A DNA stretch of 64,000 nucleotides from the NCBI GenBank assembly GCA_050015355.1, contig JBEKBO010000012.1, positions 1 through 64,000 on the forward strand, written 5' to 3'. Of the stretch, positions 7,729 to 16,898 are shown piece by piece (positions within the stretch are counted from its first letter, which is position 1; each line of letters begins with the position of its first letter). Below the pieces are notes generated by a model that saw nothing but the letters and a program-made list of their open reading frames with translations, was not told the DNA's origin and did no database searches. The position numbers and the translations under genes are program-made. Origin of the DNA: CAWBRT01 sp050015355 (GTDB lineage Bacteria > Acidobacteriota > Terriglobia > Terriglobales > Acidobacteriaceae).

Positions 7729-9651
7729 CTAATTCTTTCCTGCGTAATTAAGCAAGCCGCCATGCAGAACGATGTCGACCTGGCGGGACGTAAGATTGTG
7801 AACGACCATGAACTCGCTGCGCTGAGTTTTGTTGACGACGACGAATTCGCTCTGGCGGAAATCACCGGCAGTATCCGCGATCTCCAGTTCGTCGCCGGGC
7901 TGGATTTTTTCGTAATCCTCACTGTTCTTGAACGTCAAAGGCATAATTCCGAAATTGATCAGATTTGCCATGTGAATGCGTTCAATGCTCTTGGCAATTA
8001 CGGCTCGCACTCCGAGATACATCGGACAGACGGCGGCATGCTCGCGCGATGAGCCCTGACCGTAACTGAGACCGCCGATGATCACCGATGCCAAGCCACG
8101 CTTCTTAACATCCTGGCAGCGACTGGCGAAGTCCGGGTCGACATTCTTAAAGATGAAGTCGCTCGACTTTGGAACATTCGACCGGTAACGGCTCACGGAA
8201 CCGGCGGGGATGATGTGGTCGGTGGAGATCTTGTCACCGAGCTTAATCGTTACCACCGCTCGAAGATGCTCCGGCATCGGCGAATTGCTGGGCGGGGTTC
8301 CGATATTCGGGCCGCGGAAAACTTCACCCGTATAAGACGGATGAATGAACATGCTGTCGTCAACGAAGAACTGCTTCGGCTGCTCAACCCTCGGATGCGC
8401 ACAGCCCAGATCGCGCGGGTCGGTGATCATCCCGGTGAGCGCGGCCGCAACCGCGGCTTCCGGGCTGACAAGATACACCTTGGCGTCCTTGGTCCCGCTT
8501 CTGCCTTCGAAGTTCCTATTGTTGGTGCGGACGGAAACCGCCCCGCTATGCGGTGACTGGCCATAGCCCACGCAAAAACCGCACGCCGATTCCAGGATGC
8601 GCGCGCCCGAGTCGACAATGTCGGTCAGCGCTCCATTCGCGGTGATCATGCGGAGGACCTGATGGCTGCCGGCGACGACTCCGAAACTCACGTCGGGATT
8701 GACCTTCTTTCCCTTCAGCAGCGCCGCGGTTGTCATCAAGTCCTTAAACGAAGAGTTGGTGCAACTGCCGATCAGTACCTGATCGACCTTGATCCCCGCC
8801 ACCTCCCGGATTTTCTTGACGTTGTCCGGCGAATGCGGCAGCGCCACATTCGGCTCGATGGAACTGAGGTCAAGGTCGATGATGCGATCGTAGTGGGCAT
8901 CGGGATCGGGTTTCAGCTCCATCCAGTCCTGCTCGCGCGCCTGCGCCCGGAAGAACTCGCGAGTGACCTCGTCGCTGGGGAAGATCGAGGTGGTCACGCC
9001 GAACTCCGCTCCCATGTTGGTGATGGTGGCTCTTTCAGGAACCGTGAGGCGAGCAATACCCGGGCCACCGTACTCGATGACGGTGCCGACGTTGCCCTTG
9101 GTAGTCAGGCACTTCAGCAACTCAAGGATGACGTCCTTCGCCGTAACCCAAGGCTGAAGCTCGCCATGTAGGTTGACGCGTATGACCTTGGGACAGGTCA
9201 GGAAAAACGCGCCTCCGGCCATGGCGACCGCTACGTCCAAACCGCCGGCGCCGATGGCCAGCATGCCGACCGCGCCCGCCGTCGGCGTGTGGCTATCGCT
9301 GCCGATCAAGGTCCATCCTGGCCGGCTCAGCCGTTCGAGATGAACCTGATGGCAGATTCCATTGCCCGGTTTCGAGAACAGGATTCCGTACTTCGCGGCC
9401 ACCGTCTTCAGATACTTGTGGTCGTCGGAGTTCTCGAAGCCCTCTTGCAGCGTAAGGTGGTCCACGTACGATACGGAAAGCTTCGTCCGGACTTTTTCGA
9501 CAGCCATGGCCTCGAATTGCAGATAGGCCATAGTGCCGAGCGCGTCCTGCGTCAAAGTCTGGTCTATCTTGATGCTGATTTCACAACCCGGCTTGCTCTC
9601 ACCCGAAACCAGGTGCGAGGCGATCAGCTTTTCCAGCAAATTCAAACTCAT
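7729..9651 (-). CDS. Aconitase-family hydro-lyase, single-chain
   Basis: 640 residues joining an Fe-S domain and a swivel domain in one chain, as in the compact putative aconitases (Aquifex-type). Cluster ligands are Cys297 in IGSCTNSS and Cys357/Cys360 in ACGFCVGYG. The swivel domain has SYGQGSSREHAA and FGIMPLTF. Such enzymes interconvert hydroxy-tricarboxylates through alkene intermediates. Its start codon overlaps the stop of the upstream dehydrogenase gene in an ATGA arrangement, indicating translational coupling. Beside TcuA- and TcuB-like genes it could hydrate the alkene they make (cis-aconitate if the substrate is tricarballylate), but a dedicated paralogue for a related polycarboxylate is equally possible. 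It may also serve as the general aconitase; the operon context argues against that. Confidence 0.9.
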   Translation of the reverse strand: MSLNLLEKLIASHLVSGESKPGCEISIKIDQTLTQDALGTMAYLQFEAMAVEKVRTKLSVSYVDHLTLQEGFENSDDHKYLKTVAAKYGILFSKPGNGICHQVHLERLSRPGWTLIGSDSHTPTAGAVGMLAIGAGGLDVAVAMAGGAFFLTCPKVIRVNLHGELQPWVTAKDVILELLKCLTTKGNVGTVIEYGGPGIARLTVPERATITNMGAEFGVTTSIFPSDEVTREFFRAQAREQDWMELKPDPDAHYDRIIDLDLSSIEPNVALPHSPDNVKKIREVAGIKVDQVLIGSCTNSSFKDLMTTAALLKGKKVNPDVSFGVVAGSHQVLRMITANGALTDIVDSGARILESACGFCVGYGQSPHSGAVSVRTNNRNFEGRSGTKDAKVYLVSPEAAVAAALTGMITDPRDLGCAHPRVEQPKQFFVDDSMFIHPSYTGEVFRGPNIGTPPSNSPMPEHLRAVVTIKLGDKISTDHIIPAGSVSRYRSNVPKSSDFIFKNVDPDFASRCQDVKKRGLASVIIGGLSYGQGSSREHAAVCPMYLGVRAVIAKSIERIHMANLINFGIMPLTFKNSEDYEKIQPGDELEIADTAGDFRQSEFVVVNKTQRSEFMVVHNLTSRQVDIVLHGGLLNYAGKN

Positions 9652-10547
9652 GCCGAAACGCCTTTCTCAACTTTTTTCTTATCAAGGACGGCCAGAATTT
9701 CGTGAAAATCCTTCGGCGGTACGCCCTTGAAATGTTCTTTCAGTCCCAGTTCGGTGCACCATCTCAGCTTGGCCTTGGTGGCCTTGGACATGATCGCGTC
9801 GACTTTCAAGGTATCGAGCGTTGCGATGACCTCGTCCATCTCGTGCTCGCGCCGTGCCGAGTGAATTACGCCCCGGGCAACGAGGCCATTGATCACTTCC
9901 AACATCGGACCGGCGGTCAACGTCTCCTGCACGGAAGCCAGCACGTCATCCTCAACTCCGTAGCTGTGACCGGCAACCAACATCTCGATTAACAGGGTGA
10001 CAAAGCCTTTCATGAAGATGCTGCGGAACATTTTGGAAGCCGAAGCGCTTCCCGCGGGCGCATCCATGAACGTGATCTTCATGCCATAAGGCGTCATTTC
10101 TTCCGCAAATCGCTTCGCCCCCTTGCCGGAGACGGAGACCGGAACCTTGTGCTTGTAATTGGGTACAGGGCCCATCACGGCGCAGTCCACAAACAAAGCG
10201 ACGGGCGAAATAATCGCGTCAGCCTCTTCCTTGGTCATGGGTGAAGTGGCGTTGAGATCAACGTAGAGCTGGGACTGCTTCAGGAAAGGCTTTGCGGCCT
10301 GCGCCAACGGAACCGACATGTTGGCACTCACCGCTGACATAACGATTTCAGAGCTCTCGACCAGTTCCTGCATGCTGGGTACGAGCGCCACGGAAGCCTC
10401 AGCCGCGCGCTTGGCGATCAGCTCGCTCTGAGGCGCAACATTCCAGAACTTGTCATACGCGATGATGCCCTGCAGTCCCTCTTGCTTAAGGCCCTTGGCA
10501 ATATTGAAAGCAGCTTCACCAAATCCGATAAATCCGAGCTTTGTCAT
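9648..10547 (-). CDS. NAD-dependent dehydrogenase, 3-HIBADH-like with DUF1932
   Basis: 299 residues. The Rossmann motif GFIGFGEAAFNIAKGL opens the protein and belongs to the beta-hydroxyacid dehydrogenase superfamily (6-phosphogluconate and 3-hydroxyisobutyrate dehydrogenases). The catalytic region includes FVDCAVMGPVPNYKHKVPV and the lysine helix ASASKMFRSIFMKGF, typical of the DUF1932 C-terminal domain seen in L-threonate dehydrogenase relatives. The ATG follows AGGAGGC closely; upstream codons in the same frame are unlike the family. It ends in a 4-nt overlap with the aconitase-like gene. In the operon it could oxidise the beta-hydroxy acid made by that hydro-lyase, preparing it for cleavage by the RraA-type enzyme; this is inference. 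Confidence 0.87.
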   Translation of the reverse strand: MTKLGFIGFGEAAFNIAKGLKQEGLQGIIAYDKFWNVAPQSELIAKRAAEASVALVPSMQELVESSEIVMSAVSANMSVPLAQAAKPFLKQSQLYVDLNATSPMTKEEADAIISPVALFVDCAVMGPVPNYKHKVPVSVSGKGAKRFAEEMTPYGMKITFMDAPAGSASASKMFRSIFMKGFVTLLIEMLVAGHSYGVEDDVLASVQETLTAGPMLEVINGLVARGVIHSARREHEMDEVIATLDTLKVDAIMSKATKAKLRWCTELGLKEHFKGVPPKDFHEILAVLDKKKVEKGVSA

Positions 10548-10732
10548 AGCGATGCCTCCTATCGATTTCGTCCACCCCGACATGCGCAACTGCGGCGCAT
10601 CTTTGGGACCCCGGTCGCTCATCAAACAGAGCTGAGCCGGATCGTCTAGAGCCCGATTGAGTCCACGCGGCCCGCCAGTCGGCCTTGCTGGAGACAATCA
10701 CCATTCGATCCGGCCATTCACCATGGCAAACG

Positions 10733-11842
10733 TCAAACCCCCAGAGTGCTCTTGCGTGCCCGTTCCAGCGCGTACTTCAAGATCGCCGCGGAACGGTAGA
10801 GGCCGTGCACGAATTTGCCATACGGCAGCATCAGGAACAGCGTCATAACGATGCCAAGGTGAATCGCCAGCAGCGAGCCCATGGCTGCGGTCTCACGCAG
10901 CACCAGCAAAAGCAGGCCGGTGATGCTGGTCAGCAGAAGCAGCACGATGAACGCCACGTCCGTTCCTTGCTGGCTCTCGTCGGTGATCTCGCGATTGCGG
11001 CGCGTCTTCAACGACCACAAACCGGCGGGACCAATGATCAGGCCGAGTCCGCCCAAGGTGCCGAGCACAACCGGCAAGCTGGTGTATCCGTATGGCCCCG
11101 TCCACCCGAACCCGTAGTAGTAGATGGCGCCGAGCGTCGTGGCCGCGAAACAGAGCAGGAATCCGTAAAACGTGAAGTGGTGGAACCAGCGCCGCGATTG
11201 CGAACTCTTCTCGTCCGGGTAAGCGCATCCCCAGCCGCTTTGGTCCAGGTACTTGAGGGCAAGGGCTTCCTTGATGGCCAACATGACCGCGGGCGGGTTG
11301 GTGAGATCCGAGGTTTGCTCGCCTATGTTGCGCCAGAAGCGAAGCAGGCCAATGCCCAATGCAAGCGCCACAAACAGCCCCACGGCGCCAAAGGTCAGAA
11401 CCAAAACCTCGTGCGGCGTGATCTTGTAGAAGTCGCCGCCGGCAACCGCCGTCGAGAGACTCCGGCTTCCCGCCGCTTGCATTGCGCCAAAGAAGAACAC
11501 GACCAGCATCAGCGCTGTAAGCAGCGAGACCACCAGGGCGTTGGCCCGGAAGGCGCTGGCCAGCGGTTTCGGCCAGGCGAACTGCTCGTAGGTCTGCGCG
11601 CGAAATTTTGCGAACGTTTGTGGCGGATTGATCATCCACTCGTGCGGAGGAGCGTACTGGCAGGCGTAGTAGCACTCGCTGCAGTTGTGGCACAGGTTTG
11701 CCAGGTAGTTCAGGTCGGCCTCGGCGAAGCTGCGGCGGTACTCCATCGCGGGCCACACGGCGCAAAAGCCCTCGCAATACCGGCAGGAGTTACAAACTGC
11801 CATCATCTCCTCGCCAATATGAATCAGTTCACTTTGCGGCAT
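10733..11842 (-). CDS. tcuB: TcuB-like membrane Fe-S electron-transfer protein
   Basis: 369 residues. Two cysteine clusters near the N-terminus (C17, C20, C23, C27 and C51, C54, C57, C61) would hold two 4Fe-4S centres. About six hydrophobic helices with histidines follow (HHFTFYGFLLCFAATTL, AIHLGIVMTLFLMLPYGKF). This is the architecture of TcuB, which in Salmonella reoxidises the FAD of tricarballylate dehydrogenase TcuA and passes electrons to the membrane. The start MPQSELIH overlaps the end of the TcuA-like gene by 14 nt. CitB-type naming is also used for this family. The pairing with a TcuA-like flavoprotein makes the electron-transfer role secure; the tricarballylate substrate is not certain. 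Confidence 0.9.
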   Translation of the reverse strand: MPQSELIHIGEEMMAVCNSCRYCEGFCAVWPAMEYRRSFAEADLNYLANLCHNCSECYYACQYAPPHEWMINPPQTFAKFRAQTYEQFAWPKPLASAFRANALVVSLLTALMLVVFFFGAMQAAGSRSLSTAVAGGDFYKITPHEVLVLTFGAVGLFVALALGIGLLRFWRNIGEQTSDLTNPPAVMLAIKEALALKYLDQSGWGCAYPDEKSSQSRRWFHHFTFYGFLLCFAATTLGAIYYYGFGWTGPYGYTSLPVVLGTLGGLGLIIGPAGLWSLKTRRNREITDESQQGTDVAFIVLLLLTSITGLLLLVLRETAAMGSLLAIHLGIVMTLFLMLPYGKFVHGLYRSAAILKYALERARKSTLGV

Positions 11843-13271
11843 GGGTTGCCTCCTTCGACGCCACAGCAGCGGATTTCTTGGCAAGAGTGGCCGCTTCCTT
11901 GCCCGCGATTCGTCCAAATATGTTCCCGATCACCAGTCCGATTCCGCCGATATAGCCTTTCGGCAGGATGTTGCCTGCCATAACCTCGCCGGCGGCGAAG
12001 ATGTTTTCCGCCGGTTGGCCGCCTTTCATCAGAACCGCCGCTCGCCTGTCCACTTTCACGGCGAAATAGGTGAACGTCAGCCCCGGACTCAATGGATAGC
12101 CGTAGAACGGAGGCGTGTCCAGCCGCTGTGCCCAGTGCGTCTTGGACGGGGTCAGGCCGGCTGTCTTGCAGTCGTCCAGAACGGTGTGATCGAACTTTCC
12201 GGGCTGCACGGCGCGGTTGAACTCGGCGACAGTGGCTTCGACTTTTTCGACCGGCAGATTGAGCTGTCTGGCGACTTCGCCGATGGTGTTACCTTTGATT
12301 GCCGGATAACGCGAAGGCATGAACTTGTTGATGGTCTTGGAATCGACAAAGCAATAGCAAATCTGGTCTTGCTGCTGTGCCACCAGGCGTCCCCAGATAG
12401 CGTAGCGGAAACCCCAGAAGTCTTCGCCTTCGTCGTAGAAACGGTCGCCGGCCTTGTTCACCACGAGGCCCAGGGTGACGCAGTCGAGCCGGGTGACGAT
12501 GCCGCCGTCGAATTTGGGCGAGCGCGAGTCGCAGGGCACCATGTGCCCCTGGCTGGGATCGCCAACTGATTCGGCACCGGCGGCCAACAGCACCTTTACC
12601 ATCGTGCCGGTGTCGAACGGAGTGCCGCGGATCTGGAAGTTGTCGGCCGCCGCTCCCCATGCTCCCTTGAGGAATTCGAGGTCGGACTGTAACCCGCCGG
12701 CCGCCACCACGACCGTCTTGGCGGCGATTTGGACTGTATGCTGCCCTTTGATCCGCACGGTTGCGCTACGGAAGCGGCCGTCCTTGATGTTCAGGTCGAT
12801 CGCTTCGGCATCGTAGAGAACACGCGCACCCAGTGCTTCCGCACGGCGGTAGAGGGTGTTCATCAGCGACTTGCCGCCGCCCAGGAACCAGGCATTCGTG
12901 CGGCTGAGGTGGAGCGTGCCGGCCAGCGCGGGTTGAAAGCGCACTCCCTGCGCCCTCGCCCAATCCAGGACGCTGGGCGATTCGTAGACGGTCATTTTGG
13001 CCAGCTCCGGGTCCGTCATTCCGCCGGTACAGCGCATGTAGTCGTTCCACATCTCGTCTGCCGGATAAGCCCCGGTGTACGGATTGATTTGCTTCTCATG
13101 CGCCAGACGCATGTTGCGCGTATGCCGGCTATTACCGCCTCTTAACGATTTCGGGGAGCACTCCAACACCAGAACGCTGGCGCCACTCTCGAGCGCCGTG
13201 ATGGCCGCGCACAAGGCCGCGTTCCCTCCGCCTATTACCAAAACGTCCAAATTGCTAAAGTCCTCTGACAT
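11829..13271 (-). CDS. tcuA: TcuA-like FAD-dependent polycarboxylate dehydrogenase
   Basis: 480 residues of the FAD_binding_2 (fumarate reductase/succinate dehydrogenase flavoprotein) family. The dinucleotide-binding motif DVLVIGGGNAALCAAI is at the N-terminus, and the C-terminal FAD contact is GGIGLVIGNIFGRIAG. TcuA oxidises tricarballylate to cis-aconitate. The start MSEDFSN was chosen because GGGAG lies 6 nt before it; an ATG two codons earlier leaves no spacing. It is the first gene of the minus-strand operon and lies divergent from the lysR gene, as tcuR is from tcuABC in enterobacteria. KSDG-type ketosteroid dehydrogenases share the fold, but the TcuB-like partner argues for a TcuA-type enzyme. 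Confidence 0.9.
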   Translation of the reverse strand: MSEDFSNLDVLVIGGGNAALCAAITALESGASVLVLECSPKSLRGGNSRHTRNMRLAHEKQINPYTGAYPADEMWNDYMRCTGGMTDPELAKMTVYESPSVLDWARAQGVRFQPALAGTLHLSRTNAWFLGGGKSLMNTLYRRAEALGARVLYDAEAIDLNIKDGRFRSATVRIKGQHTVQIAAKTVVVAAGGLQSDLEFLKGAWGAAADNFQIRGTPFDTGTMVKVLLAAGAESVGDPSQGHMVPCDSRSPKFDGGIVTRLDCVTLGLVVNKAGDRFYDEGEDFWGFRYAIWGRLVAQQQDQICYCFVDSKTINKFMPSRYPAIKGNTIGEVARQLNLPVEKVEATVAEFNRAVQPGKFDHTVLDDCKTAGLTPSKTHWAQRLDTPPFYGYPLSPGLTFTYFAVKVDRRAAVLMKGGQPAENIFAAGEVMAGNILPKGYIGGIGLVIGNIFGRIAGKEAATLAKKSAAVASKEATHAAK

Positions 13272-13467
13272 TGCCATCTCCCACAACACCTTACGTGGAT
13301 ATTGCTTTTGTAGCAGTGTGTTTCATTCCGATACCCATTGGGGCTAAAATCGGTACTTCCCAATAATCGGCGATCGCCGGAAGGTGTGTTCGCAGAGAGT
13401 AGCTCCGTGCACGCATTATCGCCAATATATTGATAGTAACGATTGATACTTAGAATAGAATAATCGC
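13272..13467. promoter_or_regulatory. Divergent tcuA / lysR control region
   Basis: A 196-bp AT-richer gap between the operon's first gene and the lysR gene. It holds a 31-bp element close to the lysR start codon that recurs before dctA. The placement matches LysR-type autoregulation combined with activation of a divergent operon. No confident -10/-35 pair is claimed. Confidence 0.75.
13420..13450 (+). promoter_or_regulatory. Shared 31-bp operator candidate, copy 1
   Basis: The ends are CGCCAATAT and ATTGATACT, separated by 13 nt. Copy 2 at 16899-16929, read on the opposite strand, is identical in both ends and matches 26 of 31 positions. In this copy ATTGATA occurs twice at a 13-nt step. 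Its position 18-48 nt before the lysR ATG suits a LysR recognition site. Confidence 0.75.
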
Positions 13468-14358
13468 ATGGAGCTGCGGCACCTCCGATATTTCGTGGCG
13501 GTTGCGACCGAGAAGAGCTTTCGTCGCGCTGCCGAGCGGTTGCACATTGCGCAGCCTCCGCTCAGCACGCAGATCAAGCAATTCGAAGAAGAACTCGGGC
13601 TGCCGCTGTTTGAGCGCACCAGCAGGTCTGTGCGGTTGAGCCCGGCGGCGGAAAATCTGCTGCCGCTGGCGAACAGCATCCTCGAGGCAGCCGACCGGCT
13701 GAAGACAGCCGCCAAGCAAAGCGCCGAGGGGGCGATTGGCTCGCTTTCCATCGGCTACCTGCCTTCGTCGCTCGGACCTCTGCTGGCCGAGGCCTTGCGC
13801 ACTTTCCACGCCGCCCATCCTAACGTGCAGATTTCATTGGTGGAACAGCGGGCGCCCCAGCAGATTGAAGCGATTCTGAATGGCTCGCTCGATATTGGGC
13901 TGACGCACGGCAGGGTGGAGCAGAGCGAACTGGCGGCCGAGCTTTTCAGCGAGACCGACGTGGCAATCGCTTTGCACAGAGGCCATCGCCTTACCCGCAA
14001 GGCCCGGATCTCTTTGGAGAGCCTGAGGGGAGAGCGGTTGGTCCTGCTCCGCCAGGAGTTGGCTTGCGGATTCTATGATCCGTTTTTTGCCGCCTGCACC
14101 GCGGCGGATGTCAGCTTGCCGGTCTTTCAGTACACCAACGACTTTGTAACCAAGCTCTGGCTGGTTTCAGCGGGGTTCGGTATCTCCCCGACGATGCTTC
14201 CATCGTTCCTGCCCTTTCCCATCAGCGACATCGTCTACCGCCCGCTGGCTACCCATCTGCCTAAATCAAAGCTCTTTCTGGTTCATCGCAAGGCCAACAC
14301 CTCGCCTCTGCTTGAAACCTTCGTGGAACACGTAAGACAAGCCCGCGTCAAAAAATAG
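13468..14358 (+). CDS. LysR-family transcriptional regulator
   Basis: 296 residues. The N-terminal winged helix-turn-helix is canonical: MELRHLRYFVAVATEKSF, then RAAERLHIAQPPLSTQIKQ. The C-terminal periplasmic-binding-like domain (about residues 90-290) would bind a pathway metabolite. It lies divergent from the tcuA-like operon, the usual arrangement for a LysR activator of its neighbour. A 31-bp element directly upstream is repeated before the dctA-type carrier gene, so this regulator probably controls uptake as well as catabolism. The inducer is unknown; a polycarboxylate is the likely class. Confidence 0.95.
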   Translation: MELRHLRYFVAVATEKSFRRAAERLHIAQPPLSTQIKQFEEELGLPLFERTSRSVRLSPAAENLLPLANSILEAADRLKTAAKQSAEGAIGSLSIGYLPSSLGPLLAEALRTFHAAHPNVQISLVEQRAPQQIEAILNGSLDIGLTHGRVEQSELAAELFSETDVAIALHRGHRLTRKARISLESLRGERLVLLRQELACGFYDPFFAACTAADVSLPVFQYTNDFVTKLWLVSAGFGISPTMLPSFLPFPISDIVYRPLATHLPKSKLFLVHRKANTSPLLETFVEHVRQARVKK

Positions 14359-14455
14359 AGAAACCGATCGAGATAACCGACCACCAGCCCGCCGGCATTC
14401 CCGCAATAAGTTGCCGGATCAAGCCTCCGGGAGGTAGAGCCTGTCCCAAAGGGAA

Positions 14456-14495
14456 GCATCCCGCAGTCCTCCCTTGCGAAGGCAGACTGGGATGC
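14456..14495. terminator. Hairpin between convergent lysR and MFS genes
   Basis: GCATCC pairs with GGATGC, continued by CAGTC/GACTG after a one-base bulge, with a 16-nt loop. It lies between two convergent genes and probably separates their transcripts. There is no clear T-tract. Confidence 0.5.
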
Positions 14496-14501
14496 TCTGA
14501 A

Positions 14502-15854
14502 CTACGACAGCACGCGCCCTTTAGTCCTCGGGCCGAAAACGCCGACGATGAGGGCGACCATCACGAACATGCCCGCGATGTAGGTAAACACCGGCATATA
14601 GCCATAATGGCTGAACAAAAAGGCCACAATCAGCGGTCCAAACGAATTTGCGCCTCGCCCCGCTCCATAGGAAATGCCTGCTCCCGAGTTGCGAACATGC
14701 GTCGGAAAGCATTCCGCCGTATACGCGTACAGCAGCGGTGTGAACATCTGGAAAGAGATCATCATCAGGCAGCCGAAGACCACGATGGATGCCTGACTGT
14801 TGCTCAGCCCATAGACCACCGCGCAGAGAGCCTTGATCAGCACGCAAACCGTGACCAGCCACTTGCGATCCCAGCGGTCAGAAATAACCCCTGCAAGCAT
14901 GGCCCCCAACGGCGCACCCAACTGCATAGCTGAAGTCCAGGTGAGCGAATTCACCAGTGAGAATCCCTTCGCCACGAGCAGCGTTGGAATCCACGCCTGG
15001 GCGCCATAAAACCCGAGTGCCTCGAAGAACCACACCGAAACCAGCAAGGCAGTTCGCCCGCGGACGCTAGGAGCGAACAGCTCCGTGTACTTGGCGCGCT
15101 GAAACACGGGTGGAATGAAATCCGAAACCGGCGGCAGTTCGCCGAATTCGGCGCGGGTCCGAGCCTCTATGCGGTCCAGCACCGCGTCCGCCTCGGCAAA
15201 CCGGCCTTGATTCTCGTACCAGCGCGGCGACTCCTCCAACCGCCGTGAGAACAACAGGATTAGCATGCCAAGCGAGCCCCAGACGAACACCAGCCTCCAG
15301 CCCCACACGGCCGCGGGAATCGCCATCCGGGCAATGAACGCCGTGGCCGGGATGCCGCAGACCCCGATCATCATGATCCAGCCCTGGTAGCTTCCGCGCC
15401 TTTTCACCGGGAACATCTCGCTGATGTATGTCATGCCAACCACGGTCATGGCCGAAATGCCGACGCCGGTCAGCAACCGTGTCAGGAATAGTCCGGCCGT
15501 GTTCCAGGCGCAAGCGTTCAGCAGCGAGAAAACGGAGTAGAACAAAGTGGTCACGACCAAGGCTTTTTTTCGTCCGACCCGGTCGGAAAACCATCCGCCG
15601 ACATTCGCTCCCACCAACATGCCGATAAATGCCGCCGAGGTGATGAAGCCAATGCTGGAAAGCGGAAGCTTCCAGGCAATGCGCACCGCAGGCGCGGCGA
15701 AGCCGAAGGTATTGAGATCGCCCAGTTCGAAGAAGAAGATGTAGGCCATTATCCACATGATTCCCTTGTGAAAAGAGCCGATGGGCAGTCGGTCAAGCCT
15801 CGCGGCCACCGATGAACGCGCGCCCCGCACGGCGCCAGCCTGTATTGTCCCCAT
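14502..15854 (-). CDS. MFS transporter, sugar/organic-acid porter type
   Basis: 450 residues and about 12 membrane helices. The MFS motif A is GGWFSDRVGRKKALV between helices 2 and 3, and EESPRWYENQGRFAEA opens the central loop, placing it in the Sugar_tr group that includes metabolite:H+ and aromatic-acid symporters. TcuC of the tricarballylate system is also an MFS permease, so a role in uptake of the same polycarboxylate is plausible. It is transcribed away from the HD-domain and dctA genes and has its own start about 300 nt from the next gene. The substrate cannot be read from the sequence. Confidence 0.88.
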   Translation of the reverse strand: MGTIQAGAVRGARSSVAARLDRLPIGSFHKGIMWIMAYIFFFELGDLNTFGFAAPAVRIAWKLPLSSIGFITSAAFIGMLVGANVGGWFSDRVGRKKALVVTTLFYSVFSLLNACAWNTAGLFLTRLLTGVGISAMTVVGMTYISEMFPVKRRGSYQGWIMMIGVCGIPATAFIARMAIPAAVWGWRLVFVWGSLGMLILLFSRRLEESPRWYENQGRFAEADAVLDRIEARTRAEFGELPPVSDFIPPVFQRAKYTELFAPSVRGRTALLVSVWFFEALGFYGAQAWIPTLLVAKGFSLVNSLTWTSAMQLGAPLGAMLAGVISDRWDRKWLVTVCVLIKALCAVVYGLSNSQASIVVFGCLMMISFQMFTPLLYAYTAECFPTHVRNSGAGISYGAGRGANSFGPLIVAFLFSHYGYMPVFTYIAGMFVMVALIVGVFGPRTKGRVLS

Positions 15855-16169
15855 GTAATCCTCCCCTATTCAAAGTGGAAGACGCACACGACCTCCCAAA
15901 ACGCATCTGCCCTGGCAACGGAAAAGGCGCCCGTCGCCGCGGACCCCGGCGGCGTCAGGACGTCTCGTGTGAATCCCACAATTGAAATCTGTAGCGGTGC
16001 TTAATGGCGGGGAAGCTATCACAACAGACACGGGAAACGGAGCAGATTAATCACTGTGTCGCGTGCGGTGCGTCACTTGGCAGGTGTGATGAAAAGAAGA
16101 TCGGTGAGTATCCGGATTGGGGGTGAAAGGCGATCGCGGTTGCAGGATCGCCTCGCGGGTATTCGCCAA
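15855..16169. other. Intergenic gap, MFS to HD gene
   Basis: No gene, strong hairpin or repeat is seen. The part next to the MFS start should hold its promoter, but no clear -35/-10 pair was identified. Confidence 0.5.
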
Positions 16170-16715
16170 TCAGAACTTCAAGTTCTTGAACGGCAGGAAG
16201 GCCATGAAATCGGCGTGATGCACGATAAAGGCTTCCGTCGTGCGCTTGACCAGGTCGCCCTCCGCGGCATGCGCGGCAATGATGTGGCAGACGGCATCTG
16301 GCACGCCGCACTCCATGGCCAGCGCGACGCCGGTAAACGGGTGGCGCACCATCTCGCCGCGAGGGCTCTGCACGGCCTTGCCTGCCTTAATTTCGTATTC
16401 CAGCAGTTTGCCGACATCGGCGAGTATGGCGCCAGCGATCACCGTGTCCAGATCGATCTTCAGGCTGTTGCCCATGAACTCCCGCATGGCCTCCGCCGAG
16501 TGGCGCGAAATGTGCACCACGCAACGCTTATGTTCCATGAAGGTCGTCGGGCAGTTCGGCACCAGAAGAGTAAAAGGAATCTGGTTGAGATCGTCGGGAC
16601 GAAGCGGGCTCAGCTCAAATGCCCGTTCCCAGGTGCGCGTCACTTTTTCTCGAAGATCGGCGTTCTGAATCCAATCCAACTCCGGCCAAAGGCGCTTAAT
16701 GTCGTCGCGGATCAA
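16170..16715 (-). CDS. Small HD-domain protein with altered HD motif
   Basis: About 181 residues. The HD phosphohydrolase layout is visible: CVVHISRHSAEAMREF, then AILADVGKLLEYE, HPFTGVALAMECGVPDAV, CHIIAAHAAEG and HHADFMAF. In the central motif the usual His-Asp is Ala-Asp, so metal binding may be altered. The start is taken as TTG because AGGAGGAG lies 3 nt upstream of TGC-TTG; an ATG 21 codons earlier has no Shine-Dalgarno. It lies divergent from the dctA-type gene with the second copy of the shared operator between them. Such small HD proteins turn up next to carboxylate-degradation genes, but their reaction is unknown. Confidence 0.75.
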   Translation of the reverse strand: MIRDDIKRLWPELDWIQNADLREKVTRTWERAFELSPLRPDDLNQIPFTLLVPNCPTTFMEHKRCVVHISRHSAEAMREFMGNSLKIDLDTVIAGAILADVGKLLEYEIKAGKAVQSPRGEMVRHPFTGVALAMECGVPDAVCHIIAAHAAEGDLVKRTTEAFIVHHADFMAFLPFKNLKF

Positions 16716-16898
16716 GCACTCCTCCTGCGGCCACTCTGATTTCGGGCGTGGCTGTCGGCACAACTTGTAGCAGAGCATGAAAGCAGCAAGTTGTGATGCC
16801 GGTCATAACACGACGTGACAGAAATTGACAGCAATAACCGCTTCGAGGCGAACGTTCCCACTAGCGCGTCATGAAGATTGCGCGTTCGTTCTGATTCG

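Noticed and set aside
10685..11983. Long plus-strand open frame of 432 codons
   Set aside because: It is the antisense of the TcuB-like gene; composition is Gln/Arg/Ala-rich, as expected of a shadow in GC-rich DNA.
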